Shown: in pieces, positions 1-6,777 of the stretch
How positions within the stretch are numbered: position 1 is the stretch's first letter
Layout of the letters: the number at the start of each line of letters is the position of its first letter
Assembly: GCA_938014945.1 (NCBI GenBank)
Contig: CALLQH010000011.1
Span: 1-17,725 of the forward strand
Source of the DNA: an uncultured bacterium
GTDB taxonomy: Bacteria; Pseudomonadota; Alphaproteobacteria; SP197
DNA length: 17,725 nt
Direction: 5' to 3'
The notes under the pieces: model-generated
Databases searched by the model: none
Seen by the model: only the letters and a program-made list of their open reading frames with translations
Told to the model about the DNA's origin: nothing
Made by a program: the position numbers and the translations under genes

Positions 1-638
1 TCGGAAAACACCTGCACGTCGTGGCGCGCGCACCGGCGGGCGACCTCCTCCAGTTCCCCTGCATCCCCGGCGCGCACGACCGGATTGTGCCGGTTGCACA
101 GCACAAACATGGCGACCTCGGGATCAGCGAGAGACGCCTCCAGGCTTGCCATGTCCATGCGGTAGCGCCCGTCCTCACTCAGCAGAAGTTCGTTGGTGAC
201 GATCACGGCGCCGTTTTCCGTGACCGCGTCGCGGAAGGGCGGGAAGGCCGGGGTCTGCAGCAGCACCTTCCGACCGGGTGCAACGAGCCCGCGGATCACC
301 AGGTAGAGCGCGGGCAGCACGCCCTGGAAGGTGAGGATCGCCTCGGGCGGCATGTCCCAGCCATGGCGCTGCCGCTGCCAGTCGACGGCGGCCTGGCGAT
401 AGGATTCGCCGATCATGGTGTAGCCGAAGATGCCGTGGTCCACGCGCGCCTTCATGGCGTCGAGCACCACCTGGGGTGCGGCAAGCTCCATGTCGGCGAC
501 CGAAAGCGGGATCGGCTCCAGCCCTTCGGCAAGCCATGCCGCGCCGGGGGCGGGCTGGTTGTGTGCGGCAAGCTGGCTGTTCCACTTGGCGGCGTACGTG
601 CCGCGCCGGTCGATCCGCGTCGTGAAGTCGAAGTCCAT
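1..638 (-). CDS. MalY/PatB-type PLP C-S lyase/aminotransferase, partial (3' end off window)
   Basis: A PLP fold-type I enzyme of the MalY/PatB group, whose members cleave cystathionine or cysteine conjugates (beta C-S lyase) or act as aminotransferases. It is not predicted from context what the substrate is. The 212 visible residues start with the group's typical IDRRGT..KW motif (about 9-20), then PLSVADME (44-51), HGIFGY (68-73), GVLPAL (106-111) and QTPAFPPF (128-135). The usual NPHNPxGR motif reads N-R-H-N-P-V-V-R at 182-189: the second Asn, which normally contacts the PLP ring oxygen, is kept (N185), but the first Pro and the Gly are replaced. The catalytic lysine lies beyond the window. 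The ATG at 638-636 is preceded by a GGGGGA ribosome site. It is divergent from the Ntn hydrolase across a 147-bp gap. The family is certain at superfamily level; lyase versus aminotransferase is open. Confidence 0.85.
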   Translation of the reverse strand, partial: MDFDFTTRIDRRGTYAAKWNSQLAAHNQPAPGAAWLAEGLEPIPLSVADMELAAPQVVLDAMKARVDHGIFGYTMIGESYRQAAVDWQRQRHGWDMPPEAILTFQGVLPALYLVIRGLVAPGRKVLLQTPAFPPFRDAVTENGAVIVTNELLLSEDGRYRMDMASLEASLADPEVAMFVLCNRHNPVVRAGDAGELEEVARRCARHDVQVFS

Positions 639-751
639 GGCCGACGTCCCCCAATGCAGGCCTCGCGTTAGCACCGCAGAGTGGGCCTCGGCAACGCTCT
701 CGTCGCCGCCCCGCCTTGGGGCCCACGAGTCCCGGTTACAGAGTGCAGGTC

Positions 752-779
752 TTGATCGTGGCGTATGCACGATGATATC
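752..779 (+). promoter_or_regulatory. weak candidate promoter of the Ntn hydrolase gene
   Basis: TTGATC (752-757) and GATATC (774-779) are separated by 16 bp. If used, transcription would begin at about the ATG itself (786), giving a leaderless mRNA. That would fit the absence of a Shine-Dalgarno sequence and the in-frame TGA directly before the ATG. The -10 match is poor (three of six bases), so this is a suggestion only. Confidence 0.2.
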
Positions 780-785
780 GGCTGA

Positions 786-1784
786 ATGAACAACGCGCTG
801 CCGCCGGTTCCCGTGTTCGAGATTGCCTCGGGTGGAGCGCTGGCCCTGGCGCGGGCCGCGCCGCAAGCCGCCCAGGCCCAGATCGATGATGCCGAGCGTC
901 GTTTCACGCGTCCTGGCGTGCGCCTCGCCGATCGACTGTCGCGGCGCTGGCTGGCGGCTTCGGCGAGCACGCTGAAGGACGAGATCGCCGACGTCGCCGC
1001 CGAGGTCGGGCGGCCGGGCGCCTTTCTGCTCAATATCTCTTACGAGTGGGGCTGTACGGCGGGGGTTGCACCCGATCCGCATGGTTCCGGCATGCGCCTG
1101 CTGCGTACCCTCGACTGGCCCTTCCACGGCCTGGGGCGCGGCCTGATGGCAGCCCGCATGGAAGGTCCCGCAGGCCCATGGCTCAACCTCACCTGGGCGG
1201 GTTTTGCCGGCGTCCTGACGGCGCTTTGCCCGGGCCGCTTTGCCGTTGCCTTCAACCAGCCGCCGATGCATGCGCGCCGTTTCGCAGGGCTGGAACTGCC
1301 CATGCCGCTGGACTGGGCGCTCAACCGTCTGGCGATGGCGCGCCGCCATGCCGAGCCGCCGGCCCATCTGCTGCGGCGCATCTGCGACGGGGCAGGCAGT
1401 TACGACGAAGCCCGCGCACGCATCCTGGAGACGCCGGTCGCCGCGCCGTATTTCGTTTCCCTGGCCGGTCCCGGAGCGGGCGAGGGGTGCGTCATCGAGC
1501 ACGACGGTGTTCGGGGCGTGGCCCACGATGCCCCGGCCGCGATCGCCAACCACTGGCTGTCACGCACACGGCAGGGACATCCACGTACCGGCCACAGCCG
1601 TGAGAGGCTGGCCCTGATGACGTCCGCCATGAGCGGGGCCAGGGAACTCGACTGGCTGCAGCCGCCGATCCTCAATCCGGACACCCGCCTTGCCGCGGTG
1701 CTTTGCCCCGCCAGCGGTGAGGCCCTGGTGCAGGGCTGGGAAGCCGATGGTCCCGCCACGCGGCCGACCCGGATAGAAGCCTGA
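786..1784 (+). CDS. acid ceramidase/NAAA-like Ntn hydrolase (linear amide C-N hydrolase)
   Basis: A 332-residue protein with the hallmarks of the choloylglycine hydrolase/acid ceramidase superfamily, enzymes that hydrolyse linear amide bonds after self-cleavage exposes an N-terminal cysteine. Visible: the segment NISYEWGCTAG with putative nucleophile C90, followed by R107-T-L-D110, matching the Arg and Asp that stand about 17 and 20 residues after the nucleophile in NAAA-like proteins; a segment NLTWAGFAGVLTAL (134-147) like the family's core strands; and FNQ (156-158). No signal peptide is visible, so a cytoplasmic protein with about 89 residues before the nucleophile is expected. The start is fixed by an in-frame TGA at 783-785; no ribosome site precedes it. 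Substrate (N-acyl ethanolamine, ceramide, acyl-homoserine lactone, penicillin-like amide) cannot be told. It stands alone, divergent from the MalY-like gene and 113 bp before gabD. Confidence 0.65.
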   Translation: MNNALPPVPVFEIASGGALALARAAPQAAQAQIDDAERRFTRPGVRLADRLSRRWLAASASTLKDEIADVAAEVGRPGAFLLNISYEWGCTAGVAPDPHGSGMRLLRTLDWPFHGLGRGLMAARMEGPAGPWLNLTWAGFAGVLTALCPGRFAVAFNQPPMHARRFAGLELPMPLDWALNRLAMARRHAEPPAHLLRRICDGAGSYDEARARILETPVAAPYFVSLAGPGAGEGCVIEHDGVRGVAHDAPAAIANHWLSRTRQGHPRTGHSRERLALMTSAMSGARELDWLQPPILNPDTRLAAVLCPASGEALVQGWEADGPATRPTRIEA

Positions 1785-1803
1785 AGCGCGTCGCCATCCC
1801 CGT

Positions 1804-1832
1804 TTCCAAGGCCCCCGGTCCTTGCCTATAGT
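1804..1832 (+). promoter_or_regulatory. probable promoter of gabD
   Basis: TATAGT at 1827-1832 matches the sigma-70 -10 consensus at five of six positions and is followed by GCGCGC, a common look for alphaproteobacterial promoters. A weak -35 (TTCCAA, 1804-1809) stands 17 bp upstream. Transcription would start near 1839 and give a leader of about 60 nt ahead of gabD. Confidence 0.45.
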
Positions 1833-1897
1833 GCGCGCCACGCCACATCGGACATCACAGACGCCAAACGGCGCGCCCCAGGTCAAGGAGACAGCCC

Positions 1898-3355
1898 ATG
1901 AAACTCAAGGATCCCTCGCTCTTCCGTCAGCAGAGCTACATCGACGGCAAGTGGTGCGACGCCGATTCCGGCGAGACCATCGACGTCACCAATCCGGCGA
2001 ACGGCGAGAAGCTCGGCACCATCCCGAAGATGGGCACGGCCGAGACGCGCCGCGCCATCGAGGCGGCCAACGCCGCACTGCCCCTGTGGAAGAAGAAGAC
2101 GGCCAAGGAGCGTGCCACGATCCTGCGCAAGTGGTTCGACCTGATGATGGAGAACCAGGAAGATCTCGCGATCCTGATGACCAGCGAGCAGGGCAAGCCG
2201 CTGGCCGAATCCCGCGGCGAGATCGCCTATGCCGCCGCCTTCATCGAATGGTTCGCCGAGGAGGGCAAGCGCATCTACGGCGAGACCATCCCCGGCCACA
2301 TGCATGACCGCCGCCTGATCGTGCTGAAGGAGCCGATCGGCGTCGTCGGCGCCATCACGCCGTGGAACTTCCCGGCCGCCATGATCACCCGCAAGGCCGG
2401 CCCGGCGCTGGCCGCCGGCTGCACCTTCGTCTGCAAGCCCGCCACCGAGACGCCCTATTCGGCCTTTGCGCTGTGCGAGCTGGCCGAGCGGGCCGGTATC
2501 CCCAAGGGCGTGCTCAACATCCTGTCGGGCAAGTCCTCCGAGATCGGCAAGGAGCTGACCGAGAGCGACATCGTCCGCAAGATCACCTTCACGGGCTCCA
2601 CCGAGATCGGCAAGCAGCTCATGCGCCAGTCGGCCTCGACCGTGAAGAAGGTCACCATGGAGCTGGGCGGCAACGCGCCGGTTCTGGTCTTCGACGACGC
2701 CGATCTCGACACGGCCGTCGAGGGCGCGATGGTCTCGAAGTTCCGCAACATGGGTCAGACCTGCGTCTGCGCCAACCGCATCTATGTCCAGTCGGGCGTC
2801 TATGACGCCTTCGCCGAGAAGTTCGCCGCCAAGGTCAAGGCGATGAAGGTGGGCGACGGCCTGGAAGACGGCGTCGTGCAGGGCCCGATGATCAACATGG
2901 GCGCCATCGAGAAGGTCGAGGAGCACATCGCCGACGCCACCTCCAAGGGCGCCAAGGTGATCACCGGCGGCAAGCGCCATGCCCTGGGCGGCACCTTCTT
3001 CGAGCCGACCGTGATGATCGACGTCAATCCCCAGATGGTCGTGGCGCGCGAGGAGACCTTCGGGCCGCTGGCTCCGCTCTTCCGCTTCGAGACCGAGGAG
3101 GAGGCCGTGGCGCTGGCCAACGATACCGAGTTCGGCCTGGCGAGTTACTTCTTCGCCAAGGACATGGGCCGTGTCTTCCGTGTCGCCGAGGCGCTGGAAT
3201 ACGGCATCGTCGGCGTCAACACGGGCATCATCTCGACCGAGGTGGCGCCCTTCGGCGGCGTCAAGGAATCCGGCGTGGGCCGCGAGGGCAGCCACATGGG
3301 TCTCGAGGAGTACCTTGAGGCCAAGTACATCTGCATTGCCGGCGTCGACCGCTGA
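1898..3355 (+). CDS. gabD: succinate-semialdehyde dehydrogenase
   Basis: Oxidises succinate semialdehyde to succinate, the last step of GABA (4-aminobutyrate) degradation into the TCA cycle; cytoplasmic. At 485 residues it matches the usual GabD length. ALDH landmarks are all present: PWNF with N157, K180 in the KPATETP stretch, FTGSTEIG (231-238), the general base E255 in MELGGNAP, the nucleophile C289 in GQTCVCANR, and ETFGP. C291, two residues after the nucleophile, is the second cysteine that forms a redox switch in some SSADHs. The cofactor loop has Thr rather than Glu at K180+3, which is compatible with NADP+ use, an inference. AAGGAG at 1885-1890 sits 7 nt before the ATG. No gabT neighbour is present, although a PLP transaminase lies about 2.4 kb downstream on the other strand. 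A hairpin 19 nt after the stop may end its transcript. Confidence 0.93.
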   Translation: MKLKDPSLFRQQSYIDGKWCDADSGETIDVTNPANGEKLGTIPKMGTAETRRAIEAANAALPLWKKKTAKERATILRKWFDLMMENQEDLAILMTSEQGKPLAESRGEIAYAAAFIEWFAEEGKRIYGETIPGHMHDRRLIVLKEPIGVVGAITPWNFPAAMITRKAGPALAAGCTFVCKPATETPYSAFALCELAERAGIPKGVLNILSGKSSEIGKELTESDIVRKITFTGSTEIGKQLMRQSASTVKKVTMELGGNAPVLVFDDADLDTAVEGAMVSKFRNMGQTCVCANRIYVQSGVYDAFAEKFAAKVKAMKVGDGLEDGVVQGPMINMGAIEKVEEHIADATSKGAKVITGGKRHALGGTFFEPTVMIDVNPQMVVAREETFGPLAPLFRFETEEEAVALANDTEFGLASYFFAKDMGRVFRVAEALEYGIVGVNTGIISTEVAPFGGVKESGVGREGSHMGLEEYLEAKYICIAGVDR

Positions 3356-3373
3356 GCACCCTCGCATCTGAAC

Positions 3374-3415
3374 CCGCCATGCCGCCCCGGAGCGAAACCG
3401 GCGGCGGCATGGCGG
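3374..3415 (+). repeat. strong hairpin over the start codons of the ABC ATPase
   Basis: A perfect 13-bp inverted repeat: CCGCCATGCCGCC at 3374-3386 and GGCGGCATGGCGG at 3403-3415. The spacer holds a further CCGG (3387-3390)/CCGG (3398-3401) pair around the loop AGCGAAA, with C3402 bulged. It begins 19 nt after the gabD stop. Both in-frame ATG codons available to the ATPase gene (3379 and 3409) lie within the two arms. It has no T-run, so it is either a weak terminator for gabD or a translational control element. Confidence 0.7.
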
Positions 3416-4362
3416 CGGATGCCGGGCAGGCCGCGCCCGCCATCGCGGTCGAAGACCTGATCTTCGACTACCCGACCCTGCGCGCGCTGCACGATGTCTC
3501 CTTCACGGTGGAGCCGCGCTCGGTGACGGCGCTGGTCGGCCCGAACGGGGCGGGCAAGACGACGCTGCTGCGCTGCATGGCCGCGCTGGAGACGCCCTAT
3601 GCCGGGCGTGTCCTGATCGAGGGCGAGGACGCCCACGAGAATCCGCGCGCCTCCCACCGGCGGCTGGGATATCTCTCCGACTTCTTCGGCCTCTACGACG
3701 AGCTTTCGGTGACGCGCTGCCTGCGCCATGCCGCGGCCATGCACGGCCTGCGCGGCGCGGATGAACGCGAGGCGGTCGAGCGTGTCATCGGCCAGCTCGA
3801 CCTGGGCGACCTTGCGCAGCGTCCTGCGGGCGAACTTTCCCGCGGCCAGCGCCAGCGCCTGGCCATCGCCCAGGCCATCGTCCATCAGCCCGCCATCGTC
3901 TTGCTCGACGAGCCGGCCTCGGGCCTCGATCCGCTGGCCCGCCACAAGCTCTCCGACCTGCTGCTCGGCCTGCGCGAAACGGGAATGACGCTGATCGTCT
4001 CCTCCCACATCCTGGCCGAGCTGGAGGACTACTCCAGCCACGTCCTGGTCATGGACCGGGGCCGCCTGGTGGAGCACCGGGCCATCGCGGGCAGTGCGGA
4101 TGCCGCGGTCACGCTGGCGCTGGAAGTCGCCGCGCCCTGCGCCGATCTCGCCGCGCGCCTTGGCGCCGTCGAGGGCATCGAGGATGTCGTGGTCGACGGC
4201 CTGACCGCCGTGTTTCGCGCGCCCGCCGGCGGGACCTTCCGGCACGATCTGCTGCGCCGCCTGATCGGCGAGGGGGTGCCCGTGGCAGGGCTTGCCGAAC
4301 GGCGCCTGGGCCTGCGCGACATCTACCGCGAGGTCGCCCGCGGCGACGAGGGCCAGGCATGA
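3379..4362 (+). CDS. ABC transporter ATP-binding protein (ABC-2 exporter type)
   Basis: The nucleotide-binding subunit that powers the permease encoded directly after it. In order: Walker A GPNGAGKTT (54-62), signature LSRGQ (153-157), Walker B IVLLDEP (173-179, catalytic E178) with D-loop SGLD, and the H-switch H210 in SSH. The Q-loop position reads Y-L-S-D101-F-F-G-L-Y, with Asp in place of the usual Gln; a similar 'PDFFG.YDDL' form is known in ABC-2-type exporters. Residues about 228-327 form a C-terminal extension typical of exporter ATPases (DrrA/YadG-like). Two starts are possible, ATG 3379 or ATG 3409 (removing 10 residues); neither has a good ribosome site and both lie in the hairpin 3374-3415. 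The stop overlaps the permease start (ATGA, 4359-4362), so the two are translationally coupled. The substrate is unknown. Confidence 0.88.
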   Translation: MPPRSETGGGMAADAGQAAPAIAVEDLIFDYPTLRALHDVSFTVEPRSVTALVGPNGAGKTTLLRCMAALETPYAGRVLIEGEDAHENPRASHRRLGYLSDFFGLYDELSVTRCLRHAAAMHGLRGADEREAVERVIGQLDLGDLAQRPAGELSRGQRQRLAIAQAIVHQPAIVLLDEPASGLDPLARHKLSDLLLGLRETGMTLIVSSHILAELEDYSSHVLVMDRGRLVEHRAIAGSADAAVTLALEVAAPCADLAARLGAVEGIEDVVVDGLTAVFRAPAGGTFRHDLLRRLIGEGVPVAGLAERRLGLRDIYREVARGDEGQA

Positions 4363-5789
4363 GCACCATCAATCCGGAACTGCGCCGCTACCTCTGGCTG
4401 GAGCTTTCTCCGGCGCGGCTGATCGCCATGCCGCTGGTGATCGGCGCGCTGATGGTGCTGGTCGGCGCCTGGGCCTTCGAGGCTGGCCAGCCTCTGGGCG
4501 GGGCGGACATGCTGGAGGGCTTCACGGCCCTGGGCAGCACCGGCTTTGCCGTGCTGGTGCTGTTCTGGGGTGCGCGCCTGGCGGCCAACGCCGTCGTCCG
4601 CGAAGTGGCCGACCGCACCTGGGACCAGCAGCGCCTCAGTTCGACCGGCGCATGGGCGATGACCTGGGGCAAGCTGGTGGGCAGCACCCTGGTCGTCGGT
4701 TACGGCTGCCTGCTGCTGCTGTTGCTCGCCTGTGTCTCGATGGTGCTGTGGCAGGCTCTCTACAACGGCGTCGCGCTGGCCTTTCACGCGCCGCTCTGGG
4801 TGGTGCTGGCGCAGATGGTGCTGGGCCTCATCGCCTTTGCCGTGCTGGTTCTGGCCAGCGTCATGCTGATCGCCATGACCGCGGTCGCGCGGCGCGAGAC
4901 CGGCCGCCAGCTCGACGTCTCCATTGCCCAGATTGTCGTCATCGTCGCCGCACTGGGCCTTTTCAGTTCCTTCAACGACCGCAGCCAGGATGCGCGTATC
5001 GTCTGGTTCGGCCTTAACCTCGATGCCCTGTGGTTCGCCGTTGCGAGCGTCTGTGCCTTTGCCGCCTGGGCCGTGGTCGGTCTCTGGCGGCGCATGCGCG
5101 TCGAACTCCAGGTGCGCAACTGGCCGGTGCTGTGGCCGGTGTTTGCGGTGTTCACGGGGCTGTGGTGCGCCGGCTTCACCGACGGCATCGGCGCCGTCGT
5201 CATTGTCGCCGTCGTCGTCCTGCTTGCCGGCTACGTTCCGGCCGTCCTGGAACAGCCCGATCCGGTGCGCCTGCGCCGCCTGTTCGGCGCCCTGCGCCAG
5301 CGCGACATGGGCACGGCCCTGCGCTTCATGCCCCTTTGGCTGGTCAACCACGCCGTTGCCCTGATCGCGGTACTGATCGCTTCGCTCGCTCTGTTTTCGT
5401 CGGGGGGCGAGGGGTCGGCCGGCGGCATCGAACGGGTCGATGGCCTGGATTTCGCCGCGGGAACCCTGATCGCCTTCTACCTGTTCGTCACGCGCGACTT
5501 GCTGCTGCTGGTCTTCGCCGCCCTGGGACGGGGCGGGCGGCGCGCCTTTGCCACCTGGCTGCTGTGGATGGCGGTGCTCTACGGCCTGGTGCCGATGATC
5601 CTGGCGGCGCTGGGGCTTTACGCCAGCCTGCCGGTCTTCGTGCCGGTCTGGGATATCCCGCTGTTCGACTTCGCCGTGCCGCCGGTCGTCTGGCCGCTGC
5701 TCGAAGTTTTCGCCGCACTTGTGCTGGTGCGCTGGCGCTGGCGCCGTTTCGCCAGCGCCCGGCTGAATGCCCCGGCGCGTCAGCCGTAG
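4359..5789 (+). CDS. ABC-2-like exporter membrane permease
   Basis: A 476-residue polytopic membrane protein and the obvious partner of the preceding ATPase, with which it overlaps by four bases. By eye there are about 12 hydrophobic segments, near residues 21-41, 60-77, 107-132, 146-175, 188-203, 221-243, 257-270, 276-295, 328-346, 368-390, 396-421 and 442-458. Its length and TM count are about twice those of a six-helix ABC-2 domain, so it may hold both membrane halves of the exporter. The stretch REVADRTWDQQRLS..AW...WGKLVG (about 81-108) resembles the cytosolic coupling loop of ABC-2 permeases ('E...RT.D..L......GK'). The C-terminal end is basic (RWRWRRFASARLN). Nothing in the sequence identifies the cargo. 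Its last 10 bases overlap the end of the convergent transaminase gene. Confidence 0.82.
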   Translation: MSTINPELRRYLWLELSPARLIAMPLVIGALMVLVGAWAFEAGQPLGGADMLEGFTALGSTGFAVLVLFWGARLAANAVVREVADRTWDQQRLSSTGAWAMTWGKLVGSTLVVGYGCLLLLLLACVSMVLWQALYNGVALAFHAPLWVVLAQMVLGLIAFAVLVLASVMLIAMTAVARRETGRQLDVSIAQIVVIVAALGLFSSFNDRSQDARIVWFGLNLDALWFAVASVCAFAAWAVVGLWRRMRVELQVRNWPVLWPVFAVFTGLWCAGFTDGIGAVVIVAVVVLLAGYVPAVLEQPDPVRLRRLFGALRQRDMGTALRFMPLWLVNHAVALIAVLIASLALFSSGGEGSAGGIERVDGLDFAAGTLIAFYLFVTRDLLLLVFAALGRGGRRAFATWLLWMAVLYGLVPMILAALGLYASLPVFVPVWDIPLFDFAVPPVVWPLLEVFAALVLVRWRWRRFASARLNAPARQP

Positions 5790-6721
5790 TCGACCGGGGT
5801 CGCCTTCCAGCCTTCCTGGTGTTTCTTCCAGTATTCGGCGTGGATCGCACGGCTGATCGGGCCGGGTGCGCCGTTCGACAGGATGCGGTCGTCGATGCGG
5901 CGGATCGGCATCACGCCGCCGGCCGTGGAGGCCATGAAGATCTCGTCGGCGTCGAGAAACTCCTGCTTGGTGATGTCGCGCACCTGATTGGGCAGGCCCA
6001 GGATGTCGCACAGCTCGTGGACCGCCTTGCGGGTGATGCCTTCCAGCGCGCCGTGGCCGGGGCTGGTGACGACGCCGTCGAGCACGGCAAAGACGTTGGA
6101 ACCCGGACATTCGGCGATGAAGCCGTCGGGGCCCAGCAGCACGGCATAGTCGGCGCCGGCGTCCTCGACCTCGAAGAGTGCGTTGGTGAAATCGCCCCAG
6201 TGGTAGTTCTTGATCGTGGGATTGACCGCGGTGGGCGCGATGCGTTCGACCGTGGAGACGATCATGTGAGCGCCGGTCTCCTGCACCTCCGGCTTCATGA
6301 TCCACACGAAGGGGATGGCGTAGCAGATGAGGTTGTTGCGCCCCTTGAAGTTGCTCGGCAGGCGCTTGGGCCAGCTTGGATCGGGCAGGCCGCGCGTCAG
6401 CACCATGGCGACATAGGCGTCCTTCAGGCCTGATCGCGCGACGCAGCCGTGCAGGATGGCGGCAAGGCCCTCGCGGTCGACCGGCAGTTCCATGCGCAGG
6501 CCCTTGACCGAATTCTCGAAGCGCTCGAGGTGGTCGTCCAGGCGGAAGAAACTCCCCTGCCAGACGTGAACGACATCGTAGGTGACGTCGGAGCGCACGA
6601 AGCCCCAGTCGAAGACCGAGAGCTTGGCCTCGGCCGCCGGCACGAAGGCGCCGTCGACCCAGGCGGCACCCTTCGAGTAGTCAACCGCCTGTTCAACCTG
6701 ATGCTTTTCGAGTGCAGCCAT
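5780..6721 (-). CDS. fold-type IV PLP aminotransferase, (R)-selective amine transaminase-like
   Basis: A 313-residue class IV aminotransferase, the group that holds branched-chain amino acid, D-amino acid and (R)-amine transaminases and ADC lyase. Seen: catalytic K171 in NPTIKNYHWGD, E204 in AECPGSN (the acidic residue facing the PLP pyridine nitrogen), and STAGGVMPI (265-273) for phosphate binding. The N-terminal block VFDWGFVRSDVTYDVVHVW with FFRLDDHLERF (58-68) closely resembles the GF.HSD.TYDV..VW..RFFRLDDH pattern of fungal and actinobacterial (R)-amine transaminases, with Arg where those have His. I infer transfer of an amino group to or from an (R)-amine or a D-configured substrate, but an unusual BCAT is possible. 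GGAGG stands just upstream of the ATG at 6721 (start region GGGAGGTTGGA). It is divergent from the CDF gene across only 56 bp. Confidence 0.85.
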   Translation of the reverse strand: MAALEKHQVEQAVDYSKGAAWVDGAFVPAAEAKLSVFDWGFVRSDVTYDVVHVWQGSFFRLDDHLERFENSVKGLRMELPVDREGLAAILHGCVARSGLKDAYVAMVLTRGLPDPSWPKRLPSNFKGRNNLICYAIPFVWIMKPEVQETGAHMIVSTVERIAPTAVNPTIKNYHWGDFTNALFEVEDAGADYAVLLGPDGFIAECPGSNVFAVLDGVVTSPGHGALEGITRKAVHELCDILGLPNQVRDITKQEFLDADEIFMASTAGGVMPIRRIDDRILSNGAPGPISRAIHAEYWKKHQEGWKATPVDYG

Positions 6722-6777
6722 TCCAACCTCCCGGCGTTGTCCCTCTGGAAGGATAGTCGCCGGGGGGCAGTGCGGCT

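Noticed and set aside
1883..3367. A 494-codon minus-strand frame covering gabD
   Set aside because: It is a mirror of the strong gabD codon bias (an His/Asp/Gly/Leu-rich shadow). gabD has all catalytic residues and a good ribosome site.
4323..6305. A 660-codon open frame on the minus strand opposite the ABC permease and across the transaminase
   Set aside because: The product is Gln/His/Asp/Gly-rich with no family features, and it runs antisense to a clear membrane protein and out of frame through the transaminase. High GC makes such long mirror frames common.
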